Part shown: piece after piece, positions 1 to 6,306 of the stretch
Position numbering within the stretch: the stretch's first letter is position 1
Layout: every line of letters starts with the position of its first letter
Source of the DNA: Burkholderiaceae bacterium
GTDB taxonomy: Bacteria > Pseudomonadota > Gammaproteobacteria > Burkholderiales > Burkholderiaceae_C
DNA length: 10,876 nt
NCBI GenBank assembly: GCA_031256125.1
Contig: JAIRRE010000137.1
Location: forward strand, 1-10,876
Reading direction: 5' to 3'
Position numbers and translations under genes: made by a program
The notes under the pieces: generated by a model
Databases searched by the model: none
The model's input: only the letters and a program-made list of their open reading frames with translations
What the model was told of the DNA's origin: nothing

Positions 1-316
1 CATCACTGTGCTTTGTAAATTCGACAAGTCCTACCCAACGCTCATGCAAATGTGCGCTTCTGGGCAGCATGTCTCTTCGGTGGTCATCTCGGCGTGCAAG
101 GCTGGGGGTACACAACAAGAGTTCCTTAACATGAAGATGACCGATGTGCTTATTTCTTCGGTTAGTATGGCGGGAACCTCATCCACGGAGCCGATGTTTG
201 ACTGCTCATTCAACTTTGCCCAGATTGTAGTTACGGGGACGCCTCAGTCGAACACGGGTACAGCAGGCGCCGCAGTTGTAGCAGGTTGGGATGTGAAGCA
301 AAATACAAAAATATGA
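1..316 (+). CDS. hcp: Hcp (TssD) tube protein, 3' part only
   Basis: This is the C-terminal part, about 104 residues, of the T6SS tube protein Hcp. The frame is open from base 2 and the true start lies left of the window; the GTG at 8 is internal. Seen in sequence: the Hcp-type stretches FDKSYPTLMQMCASG, CKAGGTQQEFL, a following VLISSVS, FNFAQIVV and a final GWDVKQN. Family knowledge: Hcp forms hexameric rings of about 160 residues that stack into the tube inside the TssBC sheath, are expelled on contraction, and can carry effectors. The gene ends just before a strong terminator, so it is probably the last gene of an upstream tssB-tssC-hcp type unit, which cannot be seen. The family call is very sure; the 5' part is simply outside the window. 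Confidence 0.93.
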   Translation, partial: ITVLCKFDKSYPTLMQMCASGQHVSSVVISACKAGGTQQEFLNMKMTDVLISSVSMAGTSSTEPMFDCSFNFAQIVVTGTPQSNTGTAGAAVVAGWDVKQNTKI

Positions 317-337
317 TTTTGCTGATTTCAGAGATAG

Positions 338-367
338 AAGAGGAGCGGTCGGCTCCTTTTCTTTTTT
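338..367 (+). terminator. Rho-independent terminator after hcp
   Basis: A stem of nine pairs, including one G-T, is formed by AAGAGGAGC (338-346) and GCTCCTTTT (352-360) around the five-base loop GGTCG. The T-rich run continues to 367. It lies 22 bases after the hcp stop codon, where a terminator would end the very abundant hcp message and limit read-through into tagJ-tssEFG. Confidence 0.85.
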
Positions 368-412
368 GAAATCAATTTGGTTATCAATAGTAATTCAGCA
401 ATGTTGTGTGCG

Positions 413-439
413 TTGCTTCAATTGCGATACAGGTATGAT
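413..439 (+). promoter_or_regulatory. Possible promoter for tagJ-tssEFG
   Basis: The AT-rich gap between the terminator and tagJ contains TTGCTT (413-418) and TATGAT (434-439) with a 15-base spacer, shorter than usual. An alternative pair is TTGCGA (422-427) and GATACA (444-449) with 16 bases between. A promoter is expected here because a strong terminator precedes the operon, but neither pair is convincing alone. Confidence 0.3.
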
Positions 440-479
440 TAACGATACATTGCTTTTTCTATTTTTTTCAGGATAACCC

Positions 480-1262
480 ATGAACGCGACCTTGCCACAT
501 TCTCTGGATGCTGAAATTACCGATGTTCAGCAGAAGATTCGATCAGAGCCGACGGATCCGAAATGGCGCATGGGCTTGTTTCAGCGTTACTGTCAGGCTG
601 GCCGTTGGCAAAAATCGCTGGAGCAGTTGCAGGCATATGCACGGTTGTTTCCCGCCGGTGAGGCGTTTGCGTATGCTTATCGGGTAGCGCTTCAACAGGA
701 GCAGGTGCGCGAGCGTGTTTTTCGGGGCGAGGTGGATCCGCTGCTGCCTGAAGATGCGCCGGAATGGCTTGGGGTTTTGGCATCTGCCTTGAAGCAGGAG
801 TGTGCCGCCGAGTCATTGAGCGCAGTAGATTTGCGGAAGCAGGCGCTTCAAATCGCGCCGGCGTCCTCGGGCACGCTCGACGATAAATCTTTCGAGTGGA
901 TTGCGGATGCCGATACCCGGCTAGGTCCTGTTTGCGAAGCTATTTTCAATGGCCAATACCAATGGATTCCTTACAGCCGCATCGAGTCGATCCGGGTTGC
1001 TGCGCCCAGTAGCGTCTGCGATCTGGTGTGGTTGTCTGCTGGCATTAAGCTTTGGGGGGCGGAGTCTGTACCCGCATTAATCCCCGCGCGCTATCCGCTG
1101 ACCGAGGGCTTGACCGATGCGCATTTGCGTTCCGCATTGACTACCTGGGAAGATCGTGGAAATGATGTCTGGGTTGGATGCGGCGTGCGTATCTTGGCAA
1201 CCAGCAACGTAGAAAAGTCGTTGCTTGATGTGCGCCGGATCGACTTCAATCCGCCCGCGTGA
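480..1262 (+). CDS. tagJ: T6SS accessory protein TagJ (ImpE family)
   Basis: The predicted protein has 260 residues, the usual size for TagJ/ImpE. The N-terminal third resembles a helical repeat (WRMGLFQRYCQAGRWQKSLEQL, about residues 29-50, is TPR-like). The C-terminal half carries the ImpE signature: FEWIADADTRLGPV at 138-151, GQYQWIP at 158-164, then a DLVW and an IPARYP segment. Family knowledge: TagJ (HsiE1 in Pseudomonas aeruginosa) binds the sheath protein TssB and the ATPase ClpV, and is thought to help sheath recycling; it occurs only in some T6SS subtypes. The ATG at 480 has AGGA at 470-473, a good distance. tssE follows after seven bases, so this gene heads the tagJ-tssE-tssF-tssG operon behind the hcp terminator. 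It is probably cytoplasmic, and no defect is visible. Confidence 0.92.
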   Translation: MNATLPHSLDAEITDVQQKIRSEPTDPKWRMGLFQRYCQAGRWQKSLEQLQAYARLFPAGEAFAYAYRVALQQEQVRERVFRGEVDPLLPEDAPEWLGVLASALKQECAAESLSAVDLRKQALQIAPASSGTLDDKSFEWIADADTRLGPVCEAIFNGQYQWIPYSRIESIRVAAPSSVCDLVWLSAGIKLWGAESVPALIPARYPLTEGLTDAHLRSALTTWEDRGNDVWVGCGVRILATSNVEKSLLDVRRIDFNPPA

Positions 1263-1269
1263 GTTGACC

Positions 1270-1824
1270 ATGGCTGCAACCGAACCCAACAACGAACTTG
1301 ATGGACCGTTGCGTACGTGGGCCCGTGATCGGCTCCAGCCGACATTGTTGGATCGTTTAACAGATCACAATCCGGCCCGGCACAAAGACACGGCGTCCGA
1401 ACTGGTCATCTCGCGGCAACAGTTGCGTCAAATCATCATGCGCGACTTAGGCTGGCTGCTCAACGCGACCAACATGGAGTCCGAAGTTGATTTTGAATTT
1501 CTTCCCGATGCGCGGCGGTCGGCCATCAATTTCGGGTTGCCGGCGTTTTCAGGCAGACATGCGACCGATGTCAAATTGGAGACATTACAGGCCGAATTGC
1601 GGGAAGCCATCATTCAGTTCGAACCGCGTATCGTTCCCAGTACGCTGCAAGTTGTCGGCGTGACCGTCGAGGACGACAGTTGGAGTGCGGCCCACAACCT
1701 GCTCATGTTCGAAATACGCGGGCAAATTTGGTCGATACCTTATCCTATTGAAATGTTGCTCAAATCCAGCATTGATCTTGAAACCGGTTCGGTGACCTTG
1801 CAGGATCAACTCGGGGACAGCTAA
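1270..1824 (+). CDS. tssE: T6SS baseplate protein TssE (gp25-like)
   Basis: The predicted protein has 184 residues. An upstream in-frame ATG (1225) lies inside tagJ; the ATG at 1270, seven bases after the tagJ stop, gives the normal TssE N-terminus with LQPTLLDRLTDHNP at about 22-35. The gp25/lysozyme-like domain covers roughly residues 45-165. It includes the RRSAINFGLPAF segment at 82-93 and the EPRI motif at 118-121, which in this family is needed for baseplate and sheath assembly. Family knowledge: TssE joins two TssF and one TssG in each baseplate wedge under the sheath. The stop overlaps the tssF start by one base (TAATG at 1822-1826), pointing to translational coupling. The upstream ribosome site is weak (GTGAG at the tagJ stop), so coupling to tagJ is also likely. 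Confidence 0.93.
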   Translation: MAATEPNNELDGPLRTWARDRLQPTLLDRLTDHNPARHKDTASELVISRQQLRQIIMRDLGWLLNATNMESEVDFEFLPDARRSAINFGLPAFSGRHATDVKLETLQAELREAIIQFEPRIVPSTLQVVGVTVEDDSWSAAHNLLMFEIRGQIWSIPYPIEMLLKSSIDLETGSVTLQDQLGDS

Positions 1825-3698
1825 TGAATCCCCGACTCCTGGACCACTACAACCGAGAGCTTGCCTACCTCAGGGAGCTGGGCGCTGAGTTTGCCCGCCA
1901 GCATCCGAAAATTGCCGGGCGGCTGGGTATGAGCGGCATCGAAGTGGCCGACCCCTACGTGGAGCGGCTGCTGGAAGGCTTTGCTTTTTTGGCGGGGCGT
2001 ATTCATTTGAAGATGGAAGCGGAGTTTCCGCGCTTTTCCCAGCGGCTGCTTGAACTGGTCTACCCCCACTATCTGCGTCCCACGCCGGCAATGGGCATCG
2101 CCAAGTTAACCCCGAGTTTCGAGCATGGGGGGGTGACCACCGGTTTTCATCTGCCAAGACATACTGTGCTGCATGCGCCCGTCGCTCCCGGTCAAGAGAC
2201 GAGTTGCCAATTTCGAACCGCACACGATGTGACGTTATTTCCGCTGGATATTACCGATGCCAGCATCGAGGGGGCGGCCGGGTCGCTGCCAGCTTCCAGC
2301 ATCCACACCAACAAAACTATTCGCAGCAGTTTGCACTTGCAGTTTTCGATGAGTGGCGATGCTGAAGTACGAACTGTAAAGACCGGGCGTATTAGCCTGT
2401 ACATCGGCGGTCCGGCTGATCGAGCCTCGCAGTTGCTGGAATTGATTGGCGGTCGCTTGCTCGGCGCCCTGGTGTCCTGGCAATCGGAGAGAAATGTAGA
2501 GCAGCGCTGGCTACCTCCATCGTCCATCACCTGCGACGGCTATGGTGAAGATGAAGCGCTATTGCCCTATGACAGCCGATCATTCAGCGGCTATCGTATC
2601 CTGCATGAATACTTTGCTTGCCCGGACCGGTTTCGTTTTTTTTCGATCAACGGCCTAGATAACATTCTGGCCGACATCTCGGCCCGCCAATTCAAGGTGA
2701 CCTTGTTATTTGAACAAGCGGCAACCGCGCTTGAAAAACTGATCACCAAGGAAGACTTCGCCCTCTACTGCACACCCGTGGTCAACCTATTTCCCTTGCG
2801 GGGAGATCGGTTCGATGTGTCCATGGCTAACTTCGAGCATCACTTGGTTGCCAACCGGGCACGTCCGTTGGACTATGAAGTCCATACCGTGTCGTTGATT
2901 CACGGCTTCACGTCCTCCAATGCCGATCACAGGTTGTTTCGCCCTTTGCTGGAAACCCTGGGCCGCCAGCCAGGGGACCAGCAAGATGGATTTTTTACGA
3001 TCCGGCGCGAACCGCGCGGTCTATCCGAAGCGGCCAAGCGATCGGGTAGCCGGTCCGGATACATCGGCAGCGAAGTGTTTGTACAGTTGGTGGATCAGCA
3101 AGATGCGCCATACGGCCGTTACTTGGCACGCATCGCCGCGGACATGCTGTGTACCAATCGCGACCTGCCGCTGCTGGTTGCCACTGGTGGCGCGCACGAC
3201 TTGGAACCGAACGAATCCGCGCCACTCAAGGGAATCAGCATCCTGGGCGGCTTAACGCCGCCCGTACCCGCGGTGGCGGAACGCGACATTACATGGCGCC
3301 TAATTTCGCATTTGCACCTGAATTACCATACCCTGACCGACCTCAGCGTCACCGATGGCGCACAAGCCATGCGTGACTTGCTCGGTCTGTATAGCCCGCT
3401 TGGCCGGCGCGGCATCGAAGGGCAGGCCGATGCGGTGCGCTCCATGCGCCTGACGCCCATGGCTTGCCGTGTACCGCAACGTGGGCCGATCGTGTTCGGT
3501 CGCGGCGTGGCCATTGAAACTGCTGTGGATACGGCGGCCTTCGCCGGTCACAGCCCGTGGCTATTCGGCGCGGTACTTGAACAGTTCATGGCGCGCCACG
3601 TCAGCATCAACTCGGCCATCCAGTTCAAGCTGTCAACTTTGCAGGGCGGTGCTTTTGCCTCCTGGCCAGTCAGGCAAGGCGCGCGCCCGTCCGCTTGA
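1824..3698 (+). CDS. tssF: T6SS baseplate protein TssF (ImpG/VasA)
   Basis: The predicted protein has 624 residues, full length for TssF. The N-terminus is classical: YNRELAYLRELGAEFARQHP at 9-28, then DPYVERLLEGFAFLAGRI at 43-60, and a VYPHYLRPTP motif shortly after. The C-terminus ends in the usual FASWPVRQG-type stretch. No frameshift or internal stop is seen. Family knowledge: two TssF molecules wrap around TssG to make the core of the T6SS baseplate wedge, equivalent to phage T4 gp6, and contact TssE and TssK in the cytoplasm below the membrane complex. The start has GGGGA at 1813-1817 and overlaps the tssE stop by one base. The next gene starts about 23 bases after the TGA. Confidence 0.95.
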   Translation: MNPRLLDHYNRELAYLRELGAEFARQHPKIAGRLGMSGIEVADPYVERLLEGFAFLAGRIHLKMEAEFPRFSQRLLELVYPHYLRPTPAMGIAKLTPSFEHGGVTTGFHLPRHTVLHAPVAPGQETSCQFRTAHDVTLFPLDITDASIEGAAGSLPASSIHTNKTIRSSLHLQFSMSGDAEVRTVKTGRISLYIGGPADRASQLLELIGGRLLGALVSWQSERNVEQRWLPPSSITCDGYGEDEALLPYDSRSFSGYRILHEYFACPDRFRFFSINGLDNILADISARQFKVTLLFEQAATALEKLITKEDFALYCTPVVNLFPLRGDRFDVSMANFEHHLVANRARPLDYEVHTVSLIHGFTSSNADHRLFRPLLETLGRQPGDQQDGFFTIRREPRGLSEAAKRSGSRSGYIGSEVFVQLVDQQDAPYGRYLARIAADMLCTNRDLPLLVATGGAHDLEPNESAPLKGISILGGLTPPVPAVAERDITWRLISHLHLNYHTLTDLSVTDGAQAMRDLLGLYSPLGRRGIEGQADAVRSMRLTPMACRVPQRGPIVFGRGVAIETAVDTAAFAGHSPWLFGAVLEQFMARHVSINSAIQFKLSTLQGGAFASWPVRQGARPSA

Positions 3699-3710
3699 CA
3701 ATGGGGTAGC

Positions 3711-3717
3711 AAAGGCG
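3711..3717 (+). promoter_or_regulatory. tssG: Ribosome site deciding the tssG GTG start
   Basis: AAAGGCG lies four bases before GTG 3722. The ATG at 3701 in the same frame is followed by GGG and then TAG (3707-3709), so it cannot start the protein. The GTG is therefore the first usable start in frame. Confidence 0.5.
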
Positions 3718-3721
3718 ATCC

Positions 3722-4786
3722 GTGGTTCTGTCCATCCCATCCCCAGAAGAAGGCATCGACGCCGCCGTCGAGGTGCTGCGTCATGCTCCACACGCCGTCG
3801 ATCTGTTCGCCCTGTTGCGCTATGTGGAAGCCTGCGCTCCTCACTTGGCGCGCTTGGGCTATTCCAAGACGCCACGCGACGACGCGGTAAGACTGGGGCA
3901 GTATCCATCCACCGCTTTCGCCCCGGCCACCATCTACAGCATCGAGCCGCGCGGCTCTCGCGCCGCCCCCATAGTGCGCGTGCTCAGCCTTGGATTTTTC
4001 GGACCCAACGGGCCGCTACCGCTGCATATCACCGAATACGTGCGCGACCGTGCTCGCAACCAGAATGATCCGACACTGCTAGATTTCGCGGATATTTTTC
4101 ACCACCGCCTGCTCAGCTTGTTTTACCGGGCATGGGCTGACGCACAGCCCGTTGTGCAGATGGATAGGGCCGGGCCAAACCGCTTTACGGTTCATGTCGG
4201 TTCCTTGTCCGGACTCGGCTTTCCCTCGACCCGCCAGCGCAATTCGGTCGAAGACAACGCCAGGTTGTTTGCCACCGGTCATTTCGTGCGCCTGACGCGC
4301 AATCCCGAAGGTATCCGCCAAGTCTTGGCGCACTACTTCCAGGTTCCCGTGCGCCTGCACGAATTCATCCGCAGTTGGATCGATATTCCAATGGAAGAAC
4401 AAACCCGCTTGACGGGAGCGAGCCTCAATAACCACCTTGGATATGGCGCCGTAGCCGGCGCGCGCGTGCCCGATGTGCAATCGAGGTTCCGGCTCGACCT
4501 TGGTCCCATGTCACTGGAAAAATACGAAGCGTTTCTGCCAGGAGAACGAAACAATATCCGCATCAGAGATTGGTTGCGGCAATACATTAGCCTGGAATTC
4601 AAGTGGAATGCTCAATTGCTGTTATACGCTGATGAAGTTCCCCAAAGCCAGCTCGGTGGGCAGCAGCGCCTTGGCTGGACAACCTGGCTAGGTCATCGCG
4701 CCAGCCGCGAACCAGCGCGTGACCTTTGCCTTGATCCAGAGCGGGATTGTGAACGCTTTGCACACAGTGAACCATCTCCAAACTGA
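3722..4786 (+). CDS. tssG: T6SS baseplate protein TssG (ImpH/VasB)
   Basis: The predicted protein has 354 residues. Conserved TssG segments are all present: VRLGQYPSTAFAP at 56-68, FFGPNGPLPLHITEY at 92-106, HHRLLSLFYRAWADAQP at 127-143, and LGGQQRLGWTTWLG at 311-324 near the C-terminus. Family knowledge: TssG is the single-copy core of the baseplate wedge, embraced by two TssF subunits and related to phage T4 gp7/gp53. The start used here is GTG 3722. The ATG at 3701, two bases after the tssF stop, is blocked by TAG two codons later; the intervening codons would read QRRS, which resembles the N-terminus of many TssG proteins, so an older start may have been lost by a nonsense change. The C-terminus runs about 30 residues past the last conserved motif. 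No clpV follows, although that is the common next gene. Confidence 0.92.
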   Translation: MVLSIPSPEEGIDAAVEVLRHAPHAVDLFALLRYVEACAPHLARLGYSKTPRDDAVRLGQYPSTAFAPATIYSIEPRGSRAAPIVRVLSLGFFGPNGPLPLHITEYVRDRARNQNDPTLLDFADIFHHRLLSLFYRAWADAQPVVQMDRAGPNRFTVHVGSLSGLGFPSTRQRNSVEDNARLFATGHFVRLTRNPEGIRQVLAHYFQVPVRLHEFIRSWIDIPMEEQTRLTGASLNNHLGYGAVAGARVPDVQSRFRLDLGPMSLEKYEAFLPGERNNIRIRDWLRQYISLEFKWNAQLLLYADEVPQSQLGGQQRLGWTTWLGHRASREPARDLCLDPERDCERFAHSEPSPN

Positions 4787-5108
4787 AGCGAAACACCCCT
4801 AGCCTTTGGTAAGTTAGTAAGCATACGATTTCTCGTTGCATCCTGTGCAAGACAGTACACTAACGCATACGGCCGCCTTTGTTTCGCTGCCTCTGGCCGC
4901 CGGACGACTGGTTGTCCAGAACTTAAACAATACTGAATTTATAAAACTTTGCATCATGCTGCCCACGTAAAATGCAAGGTGGTGGTACCGCTGCACGTCA
5001 ACGTATCACTCGGTCGGGCGTTAAGAATCTGTTTGCTTTTTCCCAATCGCCCCTGCAAGGCGCCAAATTAGGTCTAAATGAAATACCGGCCTGGCGCGAA
5101 ATATGGGC
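4787..5108 (+). other. Gene-free stretch at the T6SS cluster end
   Basis: No convincing reading frame, RNA gene or clear terminator is seen after tssG. Small structures only: a direct repeat GGCCGCC (4871-4877 and 4896-4902), CTGG-TTGT-CCAG (about 4908-4919), and a longer inverted repeat ACTTTGCAT (4946-4954) with ATGCAAGGT (4972-4980), nine pairs including one G-T around a 17-base loop, not followed by a T-run. I looked for a remnant of clpV, the gene expected after tssG, and found none by eye. The stretch is poorer in G+C than the genes to the right. Confidence 0.5.
4946..4980. repeat. Inverted repeat after tssG
   Basis: The arms ACTTTGCAT and ATGCAAGGT can pair over nine positions with one G-T pair, with a 17-base loop. 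There is no T-run on either side, so it is not a standard terminator. It could be a protein-binding site or a weak RNA structure. Confidence 0.4.
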
Positions 5109-5114
5109 GGAACA

Positions 5115-5142
5115 TTGACAATTTTGAACAGGTTCTAAAGAT
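5115..5142 (+). promoter_or_regulatory. Sigma-70-like promoter of the Spy-like gene
   Basis: A perfect TTGACA (5115-5120) is followed by TAAAGA at 5136-5141 (spacer 15) or AAAGAT at 5137-5142 (spacer 16). The start codon is about 40 bases downstream, giving a short leader. GAAC (5126-5129) and GTTC (5132-5135) form a small inverted repeat between the two boxes and could be an operator. GGAACA (5109-5114) and TTCTAA (5133-5138) also resemble the boxes of an envelope-stress ECF sigma factor, but their spacing is somewhat long. Confidence 0.5.
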
Positions 5143-5180
5143 CTTGTGTAGTTACCAAACTTCAGAAAGGAAGCCCTCTC

Positions 5181-5768
5181 ATGAATCGCACCCTTCTTCC
5201 CATGCCCAGGCATTTATTCAAGCGCCCGTTTCTGGCCGTCGCGCTGGCGGGGTTGGGCACGGTGGCGCTAGCGCAGAGCCAGCCGCCCATGTCCATGCCT
5301 GATGTTTCCGCGCCCGCCACGGCAGCGCATCCGCTCCCTGGGCAGTGGCGCGAGCACATGGTTGAGCACCACGCTCACCTGATGGCACACTTGAAGAAGG
5401 CGCTGAAGATCATGCCCTCGCAATCTAGCGCGTGGGATCAGTTTGAAGCGGCCATGCAACCGCCCCCCCCACCGTCCGAGCGTCCGCAGCCGGGAGCATG
5501 GGCCAAACTGACCACGCCCGAACGCATCGACCGCATGGAACAGCGCGCCGACCAGCGCTTGCAGCGCATGAAAGCGCGCGGCGACGCGGTGAAGGCGCTC
5601 TATGCCCAGCTCACCCCCGCTCAGCAGAAAATTTTTGATGAGTGCGCACAGCATTTCGTTCAGGCCCGGGCCAGGCACATGAAGGAATGGGCATGGCGCC
5701 ATGATGGCCACGGTTTCATGCACCATCACCCGGACGCACCCGCTGCCGCAAGCAGTCAAGCCAACTAG
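5181..5768 (+). CDS. Spy/CpxP-like periplasmic protein, His-rich
   Basis: The predicted protein has 195 residues. Residues 1-31 form a signal peptide with a basic start, a hydrophobic core (FLAVALAGLGTVALA) and likely cleavage before QSQ, so the product should be periplasmic. The mature part is helical, with WDQFEAAM near 85-92, LTTPERIDRMEQ at 110-121 and LTPAQQKIFDE at 144-154. The last matches the LTxxQ motif of the Spy/CpxP family; in the first copy the Gln position is Arg. Members are ATP-independent chaperones or metal-stress sensors of the envelope. Two histidine-rich patches, HMVEHHAHLMAHL (59-71) and WRHDGHGFMHHH (172-183), suggest metal binding. AAAGGAAG at 5166-5173 is a strong ribosome site for the ATG at 5181. 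It stands alone, 394 bases after tssG, with its own promoter; no link to secretion is shown. Confidence 0.78.
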   Translation: MNRTLLPMPRHLFKRPFLAVALAGLGTVALAQSQPPMSMPDVSAPATAAHPLPGQWREHMVEHHAHLMAHLKKALKIMPSQSSAWDQFEAAMQPPPPPSERPQPGAWAKLTTPERIDRMEQRADQRLQRMKARGDAVKALYAQLTPAQQKIFDECAQHFVQARARHMKEWAWRHDGHGFMHHHPDAPAAASSQAN

Positions 5769-5836
5769 CTGGAACCCGGGTGAAAGGGTAAACGTGGCGC
5801 GGGCGGGCTACCCGGTGGATCGAGAGATTCAATTGG

Positions 5837-5966
5837 ATCGCCCGCTCACCTGAGAGAAGACCATCGTCGCCTCATGGGGTGATAGAGAAGTTCAGCGTCG
5901 CGCGGCGACTGCTTCCTGTACGCACCTCTTCCTGGCAGCAAAACCTTCCCTGAATTGAGGATATTA
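5837..5966 (+). pseudogene. Decayed copy of the DUF2788/FAD-oxidase junction
   Basis: Bases 5939-5966 match 6287-6314 at 26 of 28 positions, far beyond chance. The second copy spans the tail-to-tail overlap of the DUF2788 gene and the leftward oxidase gene. In the DUF2788 frame the first copy reads EK-T-I, GD, V, TH and KPSLN-stop, matching EK-V-I, GD, V, TH and KPSQD-stop of the intact gene, with silent third-base changes (GAG/GAA, GAT/GAC) and small indels. On the minus strand it keeps NILNSGKVL, matching NILNPGKVL at the oxidase C-terminus. Upstream, ATCGC (5837-5841) matches ATCGC at 6181-6185 after a one-base frameshift. No start codon remains. The 28-base core is certain; the upstream extension is an alignment by eye. 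Confidence 0.6.
5939..5966 (+). repeat. Direct repeat, copy 1 (pair with 6287-6314)
   Basis: Copy 1 begins CAAAACCTTCCC and ends ATTGAGGATATTA; the three bases between are TGA here and AGG in copy 2. The copies are 348 bases apart, an exact multiple of three, and bracket the DUF2788 gene. Confidence 0.9.
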
Positions 5967-6000
5967 CGCAGGCTGGGCAAAAAAATTACACTCGCGCGCC

Positions 6001-6306
6001 ATGAATACCCTGTTTGGTTTTACCGAATCCCAGATTGCGTGGTTTGGTGTTACTTTTTGTGTTGGCGCGTTGATGCTTTACATGCTGTTTATTATCGGAC
6101 AGTTGGCGTGGGAATCAAAAGCCGGCAAATTCGGTACTTTCGTGCTTTATTTGGCGCTGGCTTTGAGTATGGTCGGGTTTATCGCTAAACTGATTATCGA
6201 AAAGGTCATCGAGCACCACCTAGAGGGTGACCAAGTAACCGCTGTGGCGCCCCTCCCGGCTACGCACCAGGCGGCTACTTCGCCACCAAAACCTTCCCAG
6301 GATTGA
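6001..6306 (+). CDS. DUF2788 family small membrane protein
   Basis: The predicted protein has 101 residues with two membrane spans, about residues 14-36 (WFGVTFCVGALMLYMLF and on) and 45-66 (GTFVLYLALALSMVGFIAKL), joined by the polar loop ESKAGKFG. The N-terminal LFGFTESQI and the loop fit DUF2788, a family of unknown function found in beta- and gammaproteobacteria. After about residue 70 comes a hydrophilic Ala/Pro/Thr-rich tail of about 30 residues, probably unstructured, whose last ten codons and stop overlap the 3' end of the opposing oxidase gene. No clear ribosome site precedes the ATG, and an in-frame TGA at 5956-5958 limits any longer start. The family match at the N-terminus supports the ATG at 6001. 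The function is unknown. Confidence 0.82.
   Translation: MNTLFGFTESQIAWFGVTFCVGALMLYMLFIIGQLAWESKAGKFGTFVLYLALALSMVGFIAKLIIEKVIEHHLEGDQVTAVAPLPATHQAATSPPKPSQD

Noticed and set aside
1225..1269. An earlier tssE start at ATG 1225
   Set aside because: It lies inside tagJ and adds residues not seen in TssE; ATG 1270 directly after the tagJ stop fits the operon spacing.
3469..4068. A 199-codon plus-strand frame across the tssF/tssG junction
   Set aside because: It is an Arg/Ser-rich out-of-frame shadow of tssF and tssG with no recognisable motif.
5268..5759. A 163-codon minus-strand frame opposite the Spy-like gene
   Set aside because: The plus strand has a signal peptide, LTxxQ motif, ribosome site and promoter; the minus frame has none of these.
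5769..5900. A possible riboswitch or terminator after the Spy-like gene (GCGGGCG/CGCCCGC, CCGGGT/ACCCGG, GAGAGA-type motifs)
   Set aside because: The stems are short with long loops and no T-run, and the conserved cores of TPP, glycine or cobalamin riboswitches are not present in order.
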